From Leucocoprinus leucothites (Eukaryota > Basidiomycota > Agaricomycetes > Agaricales > Agaricaceae): a DNA stretch of 64,000 bases. This document shows, piece by piece, positions 1-11,500 of this stretch. The notes under the pieces were generated by a model that had not been told where the DNA came from, made no database searches, and saw only the letters and a list, made by a program, of their open reading frames with translations. The DNA lies in contig JAACJO010000051.1 in NCBI GenBank assembly GCA_013368445.1, positions 1 through 64,000 on the forward strand, read 5' to 3'. The position numbers were made by a program, and so were the translations under genes. The first letter of the stretch is position 1; the number at the start of each line of letters is the position of its first letter.

Positions 1-1391
1 AATATAAAGTGCTCTTTTTGTAAAGATGGAACCTTCCGGAACCCTCTGAAAAAGCAGTGCATTCAGAAATTTCCTCTCCCTCCTTCGGCCGAAAATGGCC
101 GCCCTGCACCGAAATACACTAGTTCTTCATCCAAAACCATACTCCTACCAGCTCCTTGTAACAAACCTCCTCCTCACCAGCGCCAGCTTCAAACACAAGT
201 GGTCGAGTCGTATTTCTTTCAGGGAGATGAGGCCGGGGAGGTCCTCGTACCTAGTACATCCCAGCTGTCGCGGTATCCATTATCGTCCAAGTCATCGCAC
301 CACCCCTCATCATCCAATTCATCGCACTACCCCCCATCACCCAAGTCATTGCACTATTCCCTGCTGCCCGAGGAGGTCCTTGTACCTAGTACATCACAAC
401 TGTTGCAGTATCCATTATCATCCAATTCATCGCACTACCCCCCGTCGCCCGGGTCATCACATCATCCCTCATCGCCCAAGTCATCACACTACCCCGCATC
501 ATCCATTCATCACACTACCCTGCATCATCACAATTCATCACACTAACCCCCGCATCATCCAATTCATCACACTACCCCACATCATCCAATTCATCGCACT
601 ACCCCGCATCATCCAATTCATCGCACTACCCTGCATCATCCAATTCATCGCACTACCCTGCATCATCCAATTCATCGCACTACCCCGCATCATCCAATTC
701 ATCGTACTATCCCCCATCATCCAATTCAATCGCACTACCCCTCATCTTCCAAATCATTGCACTATCCCTCAGAATCTAACTTTTCTTCAGCCGGCAAGGG
801 GAAGCGACCTGCTTCTGATGTGTTCCATGAGAAGGCACGAGAAGTAAAGTTAAGGAAGGTTCAGAAAGATCTCGCAGACGAGCGCTATGCCTCTAGGCTG
901 CGATCTGCTCTTCGCATGCTTGAGAACATATGCTCTGCTTGTCTGGTTTCTCAATCAGATGGAACAGTCACTGGCCACAAAGCAAATGGCTGCGACATAT
1001 TGAAGGGTCAGAGTTTACCGCATTCCGCACCTGGAGAAGAAAAGTGAGCCTGAAATACAATATCCATGGTGACTATTGCACTTGCTGCTGGATGCCGCAG
1101 ATGAAGGAGGCTGTCCATCCAAATATTCCTCCAGGTACTAAAGCTGCGGATACAATGCCCTACCCAGACTTGATTCCACCTCTTCTCTACCTGGTCTATC
1201 ATACTGCTAGGTGGTGCGAGATGGCACAGGGACACTTCAAAACCACATGGGACACTGACACCCACTATGCAAAATGGCTCAGTGGACCTCCTGTGCTTGG
1301 ACATCGCTCAAACATTGCAGCTGTGATGTTGTGGTATGTTGAGGATATTTGGGAGAAGCAACCGTCAGGAGACCTTAGTGATGATGGTTAA
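1..1391 (+). pseudogene. TLH-like helicase copy 1, 3' fragment
   Basis: The window begins inside this gene. The first frame opens with a CxxC segment (KCSFCKDG) matching the end of the helicase core of copy 2 (ICSRCRDKL). A Ser/Pro/His-rich linker containing VLVPSTS follows (VLVPASS in copy 2), then the C-terminal Cys/His domain: CSAC, HKANGC, CTCCWMP and a final block ending VMLWYVEDIW. Two lesions are visible. A 1-nt deletion in the repeat array (about 508) leads frame 1 to a TAA at 544-546, and the original frame returns after a 1-nt insertion near 729. A second frame change lies between about 985 and 1005, after HKANGC, because the rest of the domain reads in another frame. I therefore call it a decayed paralogue of the gene at 8.5-14 kb. 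The helicase and any recombinase domain lie outside the window. Confidence 0.7.
272..775. repeat. 27-bp coding minisatellite
   Basis: Tandem copies of a 27-nt unit (core CATCATCCAATTCATCGCAC, then TACCCCG) fill this stretch. They are nearly perfect from about 540 to 735 and more diverged to the left. The unit is a multiple of three, so it encodes SS-N-SSHYP-type peptides within the linker of helicase copy 1. Copy 2 has only a short Ser-rich linker at the same place, so the array expanded in copy 1. Single-base indels inside the array shift the frame. Confidence 0.85.
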
Positions 1392-1607
1392 GACTGCCTG
1401 TAAGCCTAAGTAGAAGGAGGATTCTCTTTTATAGTAATGGTATATAGTACGCTCCGGACAGTTGGTGTTATGACCATGACATTTCCTAGATATTTATTCA
1501 GATATTCCTTTTATTTTCCGTTCTTTTCCTAAGCTTCGTCCCTTTACAATTTACTTTCTTCTATTGTTTAGTGTACCTATGGAATGAGCCGCATGTAACC
1601 TGTAGAG

Positions 1608-2317
1608 ATGTCACGATCTGCGATCGTGACCTCTCCGATTTGATCTCCGACTATTTTTTTCGATTTCCGATTCCCGCGATTTTTCATTATCTATCATTTC
1701 TATAAATATTTCACAGCCTGTCTCCGCTCATCATTCTATCATCCTTTCATTTGCGCTCATATTCGTTTCCGCCATTCCATTTATGTTTGTCGTTCTCCGT
1801 CGCGTCGCGTTTGTCGTTGTCTATTTACTTTTCGTTTATCTGTTTATTCGTTTATCGTCGCATTGTGAGCTTCGCGATATTTACGTGTTATTTGTCCAAT
1901 TTCGCGTTATCTTAAATATGTCGCTACTAGCTCATGTATTATTCATTCTGAATATCGACTAAGATTCCACTCTGAATTCTCTGTCTGTTATTCCTTCAGT
2001 GTTGAATTCCAATTCGCACTGTCTGTCATCTTCCTCGTAGACCAAATCGGTCGACGCGATATCGGAAGGGCGCAGCACATACGCTGAAGCCAACGACCGA
2101 CCTCTCCGTAACTTTCGCGCGCTTCGTAAGCGCCGGAATTTCGCAAATCTTGACAAGAGACCCCATTTCAAGTAAACCCTTGTAAGAATATTTAGCTCGG
2201 TCTATCTCTCATTAGCTATATAAGCTGCTGCACAATAGCTTGATTATTTAGTCTAGAATTGTTAACGCCTCTTCTCTTTTTCATCTAAACTCCTGGTGTT
2301 CTAGAGACCGGCTTGAC
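1608..2317. repeat. possible solo LTR
   Basis: This stretch starts with TGTCACGATC-TGC-GATCGTGAC, a perfect 9-bp inverted repeat beginning TG, of the kind seen at LTR ends. It holds a TATA-like CTATAAATATT near 1700 and could end at CTTGACA. No convincing target-site duplication and no partner LTR are visible, so the boundaries are guesses. Confidence 0.3.
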
Positions 2318-3083
2318 AATTGTCTGGATAACTAGACCCAAATCTGTATAGGTGGTCAATATTCAGATCAATTAGCTAAGGATCGCTCTACGTGATACAT
2401 GATATATGCCATCCACTGCTCTTCAGAAAGACCAGGTATTTGCTGACATCATAATTCCTGTGAGCAGTGGTACACTGAGGACTAGCTTGAAAAATCCACC
2501 CTCCTTATAGCGGTCTAACACTTTTGCGCATGTGAAAGTAACTCTTTAGTCTCGGCTTCTGGAGACTCCTCAGCATTCATCCCTCTTTCTGGGTAAGTCA
2601 TTGTCCCCAAAGACCTCTTTTATACATTCTGAGGTTCTGGTGTCTCGTTTTCACTAGACCCGCCATCCAGTGGTTGAGTGTCCACCTTCAGAACCACTCA
2701 TTTAACATTCGAGAATGCTTCTCGCAAGCTCTCCGAGCTCCGCGTTACTTCTGAGAGTGCAAGGACCTTTCCTGTGTACAAGGGGCATGTAACAAGAATA
2801 GATTATGGACAACGTAGCGTGGGGGTAGAAAAAACGAGTGTCATTGTGTTCACACTGAAGTCTGAAGTCCACACAAAAGGTTTCAATTAGATGTGTACAA
2901 TACGTCGAGAATACATTTAGCTCACCTGAAATTTTCTTTATATACAGAGATAGAAAATTGCCCATGTTTACCAGCAACATCCGCTGATCATCAACGCCCA
3001 TAAAAGGTAGGCTAGCCCATCTCCACGGGCCCGCAGTTGATGTCGACGACGTTCAACTTTTGACACTCCCACTCGTCGAGATA
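2318..3083. other. no gene recognised
   Basis: AT-rich sequence between the LTR-like stretch and the copia relic. Only short open frames with no recognisable similarity are present. It may be degraded retroelement sequence. Confidence 0.5.
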
Positions 3084-4360
3084 TCAGACTCCAGGTATGA
3101 CCCCCAAGCGAGCACGGAGTTTTTTGAAGGCTTTGCGGGGGAGCTGTTTTGTTAAGATGTTGCCAAGCATGTCTTCTGTAGACATGTAACGTCTCGCCGC
3201 GCTCAATGCATTCGCAAATAAAATGATGTCGAATGTCAATATGCTTTGCGTGCGAGTGATTGACTGGGTTATGAGCGAGTGCAATACAGCCTTTATTGTC
3301 TGCGAAAATGATAGTAGCTGTTACCTGAGGGGAATCCATATCCTTCAGCAATATCCTTAATCAAACTGCTTCCTTTGTAGCATTTGCCGATGCCATGTAC
3401 TCCGCTTCAACAGAAGAAGTGGCTACTGTTGGCTGCTTCTTAGGCTACCATGTCACAATGCTCCCTGCAGCCTCAAATACAAAACCTCCAGCAGAAAGGT
3501 GATCATCTGGGTGCTGAGCCAAATTTGAGTCTGTCCACCCAACTAAGTCAAAACTCTCCAATCCACGCTGGCCAAGAATGAGACCATATTCCGTTGTACC
3601 CTTGAGGTATCACAGAATGAATTTGGAAGCCTCTAGATGAGCGATGTCCGGGTTTCCTGCAAACTGAAAGATGAGACTGACTGCGTGTTGTATGTCGGGT
3701 TGAGATTGAGTGGCGAAGAGTAGGGATCCGATGATCGAGAGGAAATGCAAGTCACCTGCATATTCCTGGTGTTCCCACTTCTCATAGTCAGTGACTGGAC
3801 ATTGTGCGGTCGAGAGATCGTGCTTGACAGGTAGAGGTGTTGAGACAGGAGTTTCATTTTCCATTCCCAAACACGTGAGAATTTTGTGTACATATCCTGT
3901 CTGAGAAACATGGATCGCCCAATCCAAACAATCCATTGTGACGACTAGGCCTAAGATATGTTTGAGCTCACCTAGCTCAGTGATATCAAAAAGAACGCCC
4001 GATTTCAGCTTGAACCATTGGATTGCCTGTCATTGGGGTCGCCATAGCCATATTGTCCACATACACCAGTACCAACATCACAATTTTACTGCCGTCTCGC
4101 AAGATGTAAAGGTATCCATCAGGGGTAGATTTTATTAAGCCAAGCTTTGACACCTCACTCAACTTGATCTTCCATTGTCTCCCCGCCTGTTTCAACCCAT
4201 ACAACACTTTCAACAATTTCCAGCATTGTTTACCACCCCCATGCTTCAGAAATACCTCCGGCACCTTCATGTAAATCTCCTCCTCCAGTTCTCCATTTAG
4301 TAATGCTGCGATGTGGAGATATGTCACCAGCTACTTGTGAACTTCGTATCCGATGACATC
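3084..4360 (-). pseudogene. Ty1/copia pol relic (reverse transcriptase and RNase H)
   Basis: Read on the minus strand, fragments in several frames spell a copia-type polyprotein. The order is an RT start resembling YLNGELEEEIYMKVPE, then YGLKQAGRQW, then the catalytic box as YVDNM instead of YVDD. After it come HVSQTGYVHKIL, the RNase H segments (GWTDSNLAQHPDDHLS, SSVEAEYMA, ADNKGCIALAHNP, KHIDIRHHFI) and a typical C terminus (NILTKQLPRKAFKKLRARLGV). Stops and frameshifts occur near 3950, 3450 and 3360. Gag, protease and integrase are absent. It is a 5'-truncated, inactive copy; the altered second Asp of the RT box fits loss of activity. Confidence 0.85.
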
Positions 4361-5137
4361 TCCCACTAAAAGTCACCAGATCAAATGATCACACCAGAGT
4401 GCCCTTTACAGTACTCCACCAATTCCCCTCTACCTTCCGATCCCTGACACACCGAGCACTCTGACTCATGCAACTTCTCAGAAATGACGCCGGTGGTTAC
4501 TTACCAGGAATCTGATCCCTTGGAAATGGACATATTTGGGTATAGTCCTCTTTAATATCTCTTTAACCTTCCTCCTTGATTTTTTTTTCGCTTTCATTGA
4601 AATCTTTGTTCAAGTTTTACATTCTAACTAGTCATAGAATCTCTCCTTCTGGTATCGCTTCTGTTTTAAATTTCATTATGGCTCTAAATATTAAATTACA
4701 GAACGAATTTTTGACACTAATTTACTGATGTCTTAGTTTTCTCCTTCATACAAAAACTCTGTGTCATAAAAATTTTAGATATCGTTGTTAGATAAACTGT
4801 ACAACGATAGTCGATATTTAGTAAATTCTAGACCCGTTTACCCCTGTTCCAAAGCTCTGAACTCTCTAAGAAATTTCCTTTACCTTTTCTACTCATTTTC
4901 TCTCTTGCCTCTCTCATCTCTCCTGTCACTTAATTTCCATCTCTACCCCTCGCTAATCACTTCGTCGACATCCTGGGTTGGTCTTGGAGCCCAGCGACTG
5001 TTGGATTTGGTCGCGCTCACATGTTATTTCGTCTTTTACCTGTTTCTCATCTCTTCAACTGGAGCCCACCGCAAGGGGCTTCAAAACCCATTCCGTCGAC
5101 CAGTATTCCTTGAAATCTCGCCCACGAGATTTCTCTC
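4361..5137. other. pyrimidine-rich stretch, no gene
   Basis: T- and C-rich sequence with no convincing coding frame. It may include the degraded leader or LTR of the gypsy relic that follows, because it runs straight into the gag-like frame. Confidence 0.4.
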
Positions 5138-7480
5138 TTGCTCCAAAATCCTAACAACGTCTCTATCAACTCTCTCACCACTGTAGAAGAATTCTTTGAT
5201 TTCAATTCTGAAGTCCCTCCTGGTTCTGACACCGTATCTGTACACTTGAGTAAACTCGATTCTGAAAATAGTATGGCCTCGCATCAGAACCCCCACAAAG
5301 TCCCTGGTAGTCATCCTGACCTCGCTCCTCATGCGGATGAGAATCAGCCACCCCACGACGAGCAACACCAACAGCCTCCCAACTATCCCCATCTTAACCC
5401 ACCTCCTATTCACCACCCCCTGCCAGTCCCTCCTCATCCTCGCTTCGTCCCTGCATATTGGGGAAATCAACAGCAGCTGCCAGCTGGCCAAAACTTCAGA
5501 TACCCACCGATACAGCCTCCTCCACTTCCCTATCCTGTCTATCAACCTCCACCTCAGGTCCGCCACATGCCTGGACAGTATGATTGCACCGCTCCCCATT
5601 TTGATGGACATCCTCACTCGCTTTGACGATTCTTGGAGGAGGTAGAGATCCTTGGCTGAGAATGTGGCCTTAACCAACGAGACTTGATCAACCACACTCT
5701 TCGCTACCTCGAGCCACACAACTATAATACCTGGAACAGTTGTCCATCAGTGTGCAGTGACAACTGGCATCAGTTTAAAGTAGATATCACCTCTCTGTAC
5801 CCCGGATCCGAGGATTCCGCCTGATACACTGTCACCGATCTTGAGATCTTGGTTGAGAATAGCGGAGCAGTACCTATGCAAAGCAAAATTCAGCTTGGCA
5901 AATATTATCGAAATTTTATTACCCAAGCATCGTTCTTACTGGAGCAAAAATGCATTTTTCTTTGAGAGCGAAATAAACTCTTCGTGGCCGGATTCCACAT
6001 TAATTTTCGTGGCCTCCTTTGTGAACAGCTTCGCATACAGAACCCACTTTATCCCCTAGATGAACCATGGGATATTAGCACTGTCAAATGGGCTGCTAGA
6101 TTCTTACTGGATGGAAGCACCACTGGGATGACACCTACACTTTCATCGATACCTCCTTCCAACCCAAAATCCTTTCCAGCCCCTACCAACATTCCAGTTG
6201 CTCCAGGACCTCGCGAGACATTTGATTTGTCCTCGCCCAAGTGGATCCTCAATTCCGAAGCATTCCTCACTCGCCTAGCTGGAAAAATTGGTGCTCCATT
6301 ACATCCCTCCCCCAGTCATCATTCCAGTTTCCCCCTGTCCAAAATCACCAACAACGTCACAGTTCCTGGGGATGTGGTGTGGAGATGGGCTTCCGTCTGC
6401 ACTTGCATTTTGCATCCGGGCATCCATCACCGACTACTATATATTTTATATCAGTTTTGTTATTGAGCTCCTGTTGTTCCTTTTTTTAGAATAAGCCTAT
6501 TTACTTTGGTTTAGAACTTTAGTCACTAGTTTTCCACAGGGACTTTAGTAGTGCACTTCAGCATGTCATAGTCAGGAGTTTTCGAGCTAAAAAATGAACC
6601 ACGACCACCTTTTCCTTGGTCTCTGTCCGAAAATCAGGAAATAGTATCGATGGAACAATCACTTTAACTCACAAGGAACTTTATGAGATCGCTCCGGAGG
6701 TTCGGAAACACGTCAGGGAGTAGCTAAACACTCGCAGAGTACCCACTACATCTGCTACAACTGTCTCTGCCCTTGGAGAAGCCAGCTGCGATGAAATTTT
6801 CACCCAAACTTCTTCTGTCAACATCATCTCCTCCTATCCAATCCTCTTGTTGTAGCCAACCACGTCGAAGATTTGTGCACAATCTCGTTATAACTCAATG
6901 GGAAGGTCGCTGTATATGCCATTCTCAACGGAGGCCCGCAGATTATCGCTATCCAGAAGGATGTATGGGGGAAACTTGGTCTCCCTCTCCTTGGGACTGA
7001 ATGTATGGTCATGGAGTCTGTCAATGCGAGAAAGGAGTCGACTCTGGGCCTCCTCAGTATGCGGAATCATTTGGTGGCCATGGCTGTTATAGTGTATTTG
7101 ATTTATTTGTTGGCTTTGATCAGCATGCCCTTGCTCCAGAATCTTGGGATGTGGATCTTACTATGTTTTAAACTCCTCTCGGCAGCCTTCGGCTCACCTC
7201 TATCCCTAGGGGTACACCAATTCAATGGAGATCCAACATGGAAATCTCACTTTCCTTCTTTAAGATGAAATCCCCAATGTCGCCTGTCCCTTTGTAGATG
7301 ACATACCCGTCAAGGGACCTAAAACACACTTTGAGACACCCAATGACAACTTTGAAACTATACCTGAAAATCCCAAAAATTCGAAGATTTGTCTGGGAGC
7401 ACCTCAATAACGTCCAAGATCTTGCAAAGGTGAAGGAACTTGTACTCAAGGCTCGCTTCAACTCCACACTACTATTGTCC
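5138..7480 (+). pseudogene. Ty3/gypsy gag-pol relic
   Basis: The left part (5138-6470) resembles the proline-rich gag of basidiomycete gypsy elements. It has a Pro/His-rich N terminus, then TAPHFDGHPHSL and FLEEVEILG, then YTVTDLEILVENSG, SERNKLFVAGFH and a region ending WILNSEAFLTRL, split among frames by stops near 5625, 5822 and 5965. The right part (6660-7480) resembles the pol start: LTHKELYEIAPEVRKHVRE, a protease-like YMPFSTEARR/VVANHVEDL stretch, and an RT segment with ACPFVDDIPVKGPKT followed by RRFVWEHLNNV. The RT catalytic core is missing. Many frameshifts make it inactive. The family is clear, the borders are not. Confidence 0.7.
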
Positions 7481-7552
7481 TCGGGTGATTTTGAAGTCAG
7501 TAACTATTCAACCAGTTGGGTGTGTGGGCTGCAGGAACTGAAGGGTACAGTG

Positions 7553-7690
7553 ACCCGATCGGGTAGGAAGCCATTGGGTGTGTCGACACCAAGAAATGAA
7601 GGGTATGGTCAGCCAATCAAGTGGGTGCAATCGGACCCGATCGGGTAGAGCCAATCAAGTGGGTGCTGTTGGACCCGATCGGGTACCAAA
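7553..7690. repeat. three copies of a 12-bp perfect palindrome
   Basis: ACCCGATCGGGT, identical to its own reverse complement, occurs three times here. The last two lie in a tandem unit of about 38 bp that starts CCAATCAAGTGGGTGC. The motif could be a dyad protein-binding site or an element terminus. Confidence 0.75.
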
Positions 7691-7865
7691 AGTGGGGTAA
7701 ATATTCAATATCTAGATGTAGGTTAGTTTATAGAGTCGTCTAATGGATCAGTATGGCATGTATTATGGAAAAGGGCTTGCCAGAGTGGTCCAGGCTTAGA
7801 TATATGGCCCGGAAGTCTGGGCAGACTTCCAGCTGCAAGAGTAGGGGGAGGATGTAGGGTATGTG

Positions 7866-8470
7866 ATAAAAATTAATTTTTGGCGCCCATTGTATTATAC
7901 TCCCCTGGCTAGGATTTATTGGGACGGGCGCCAGAAACTAATTATCACACCTGAGCCTCTCCAATATGAGTGTCAGAAATTAATTTCTGACGCTCATACA
8001 ATAAAATTATCGCGATGAGCGCCTAGAATTAAATTTATTATGCCCCTTGCTTATCTGCGACAAATTAGTTTTGTATGGCGCCTAAAATTAGTTTTGTATG
8101 GCGCCTAAAATTAAATTTATTGTGCACTCTGCCTATGTCTCTGTAGATTAGTATTACAGCGCTAAAAATTAATTTTGTCTCCTCTACCAAATCATTATCT
8201 TGGGCACCTAAAACTAATTTTCATCGTGTACTTTACCTGTACCTCCCTTCAGAATTGATTGTACGGCGCTTAAAATTAATTTTGTATTGTGCACTCTACC
8301 TGTGTATCTGTAGACTAATATATTCACTTGGGCGTCTAAAATTAATTTTGTTGTGTGCTGACGGGTGCTCATGGGCGCTTATTCATGCGCATGCCAGTGG
8401 GTGTAGCCCCCCTCCCATACTGAATACAAAATTAATTTTAGGCGCCCACATACAAAAATTAATTTTGGAA
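7866..8470. repeat. AT-palindrome / GGCGCC repeat cluster
   Basis: About ten copies of an AAAATTAATTTT-like palindrome, each near a GGCGCC or GCGCC core (for example TATGGCGCCTAAAATTA). A looser repeat of about 120 bp with a GTGCACTCTGCCTATGT-like segment recurs at 8115, 8225 and 8285. There is no coding potential. The cluster ends about 65 bp before the first recognisable exon of TLH-like copy 2. Confidence 0.75.
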
Positions 8471-8535
8471 GTCTGACCCCATCTCTCGGACTATATTACT
8501 AGGATCTGACAGTACTTTTCGTCTGTTCTATGTAG

Positions 8536-11500
8536 CTCCTCAAAAACGTTGACACGGTATCCGATGATAGCAGCGCCGATAGTGACGAGAATGTCACAGA
8601 GGTATTCGTGACCTTGAAAAAAGTCAGTAAATGCTGGGATCGTTTATCCATCAATCTATATTCATACTTGTTTTGAACACAGGAAGTAGGAAAATATATA
8701 TCTCCACAAGAGTTTGTTGTCGGAGATGACCTTGAGGCTACGAAAGACCTCGGGAGCTTGTGCCTTTATTTTCAGTCCAGGCTTAAGCTGCTCTGTTGTG
8801 CCACTTGTCGTGTGCTCCTTACAACCGAAACGGGGCTGACTCACATTAGAAAGCAACACTCCGTCAAGGCTAAGGAAGATAATTACATGACCATATGCAT
8901 GAAGCTCGGCATTGCAAACGAGTACCCTTCTCCCTCCGATCTTTCCGGTGGGGCCACAATTTCCGGATTGGACGTGTACACTGGGGCACTATTGTGCATG
9001 GCGAAAGGTTGTGGTGTCATCTATGCAACTGCGTGTTCCATGATCAAACACTACCGCAAGAGGCACATGGAGACCGGAGATGTCTTACCTGTGGACTGGC
9101 CGGTTGTTCATGCTCAAAAACTCGACAATAACCACCACCGCCACTATTTTCGTGTTAAATCCCCTCCACTTCTCCCAAAACCTGAAAACAAGTGGGCATG
9201 GCTCGAACGCATCGAGTATTCTATTGACAATATAATGGGATCAACAATCCTAACAAACCCGGAGGCAAGGAGTCAGAATGCGTTCTTGAAGCAAACAAAG
9301 TGGCCGAGACATACAACCGGCCATGATTCCCATCACCTTCGCTCCCTCGTGGCACTCCCAGGACCAGGGGAGTTTATGGGACTCCAGTATACCATCCGAT
9401 GGATTATTGATGCCGCAATGGCGCTCATGGATGTTACTCCGAGTTTTATTCTGCAACGACTAAGCACAAAAGACTGGCGATCGTGAGTATAACCCTCATT
9501 GTTGATTTTATTGCAAACATTTCTAACCACGGCTTCCAGAGGAATATCGCACAAGCCCTTCCATGAACTCCAGACAGATGATGCGCTACAGGACTATGCC
9601 AACGAGCTAACAAGACTTGTTGCATTTCTCTTACGCAACAAAGGGAAATATATCCTCCCTCTTCCGGATGCTATTACCACCCTCATTAATGAGATTCGTG
9701 AACTCTGCCCTATACGTCCATTACCACCTCCCACCCCAAAGTCTACATTCGACGACTACACGCTGAAGATCGTGGAACTCCTTATTTCCATATGGACTCG
9801 TACATGGGAGCCGGTTCCTTCAAACACGATCGGTGATCCGACCATGTGTTATCTCGCGCTGAGATCTCTGAGGTCTGACAGTGGATGGGAGCACCCTAGT
9901 CGAGTCACACCGACCATCGCAAAGCTATGCTTCGCTGTGCGGTCGATATTTTTGTTCCGGGTGCATTTCGGGGATGGTGACGACATCGGAGATTTTCGCC
10001 AACGCTATCGTGAACTTGAAAACTGGCACTATGAAGGAGAGGATTCTACATTCAATGAACTTGTTGTCCTCCAGCATCTAGCCTCCGCCATCGCATATTC
10101 CACTCCATCCCTCCCATCGTTTGTATGGTACGACACTGAATACAGAACCGAGTTCACGTTCCGCGGCTCTTTGATAACTCTCTGGTCGTTGAGGGACATG
10201 GCTAGTCACCTCCACAAGGAATTGTATGATGTGTTCTTCCACAAGGTCCTCCTTGGCATGCCGCGGGTCATTGATGGATTTATCGCTGATGATTTGGAAG
10301 CCTCCTCACCTGGCTACAGTTTTGTCAGTGACCCTCGGAACGAGAAGTTGTATCAACGTGATATGTTCATGAAGTGGTTATTAGAAAACCCCATCTATAG
10401 GAAGGAGTTTGTCATCGCAGTCCGCCCAGATGGCGAGCTGATATGGAACCTAGGGAGAATTCGTCAATGGCTCTTGGCTTATAGTGAAGCCCTGTCGTAC
10501 CTGATGGCCTGTGTTGAGGTTATGGCGGGATCGCCGAGCCGTGGTACAGAGCTAACATGTATCCAATTTCGAAACACTGCATATCAGACCCGGGGACTTT
10601 GTCAAATTGGTCGTCGGATGGCAGTCGTGGCACAGTACTCTAAAACAACAGCTAATACTGGCCGCGACACCCTTATCCCTCACATCCTGGATGGTTTCAC
10701 GGAAGATTTCGTGAAGATCTGTGTCTTTGTCCTCCATGCTTGTGCCGAGCAGTTTATAGCCATACTCTATCCAGATCGCCCCGACCTTGTTGGACTCTGG
10801 CACAACAACCTCTTTGTCAAATTCGATCGACGCTTCAACACCGAGGATCTCTCATCTGTCCTGAAGCAAGCATCCCTTAAAACCATGGGGGTCGCTCTCG
10901 GAGTTCGTGACTATCGCCAGGTCTCTATCTGTGTCCGCCGAGCACATTGCCCGACTCTTGAAGAGCTGATTGGGCTTCAGGATGAAGACACTGCTGCTGC
11001 TCTACAAGCCGGTCACTCGAGAGAGACAGAGGAGCGTTTGTATGGAAGAACATCTGGGTTTATTGGCAATCTACCTGAGAACCTCGTGGAGCCCTATGCC
11101 AATGCTAGTGCGCAGTGGGCGACGCTGCTGAAACTCCCGCAAGGAGGGTCGGGCGTGCGCTGTTGGCAATTGAGGGAGAGTCAATTATGGCGGAGCCATG
11201 TACCCGATGACAAATCACCACACCTCCTTCGCTATGCACAAAGTAAGGCAGCTGCACAGCCGGATCTGGATAAAGAGTGGAATGACATGGAGGCTATGTA
11301 TGCTGATCCTCCAAACGCCGCCAAGGTATGCATCTCTTATTATCTATTATACTTTTTCTAACATGTGCTACCAGAACGTTAGTAACCCCGTACACGATGC
11401 TAGCGATACCGAGAAGAAGGGAGAGAGGCAGGAGTTTGAAGACGAAGATAGAGAAGAGGCTAAATCTGAGGTGAGTTTCCCTTCTCCTTGTTATATTATT

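Noticed and set aside
538..735. Minus-strand ORF of repeated NWMM peptides
   Set aside because: It is the antisense reading of the 27-bp minisatellite.
5081..5719. 212-codon minus-strand ORF
   Set aside because: Shadow of the plus-strand gag-like frame; no domain and poor composition.
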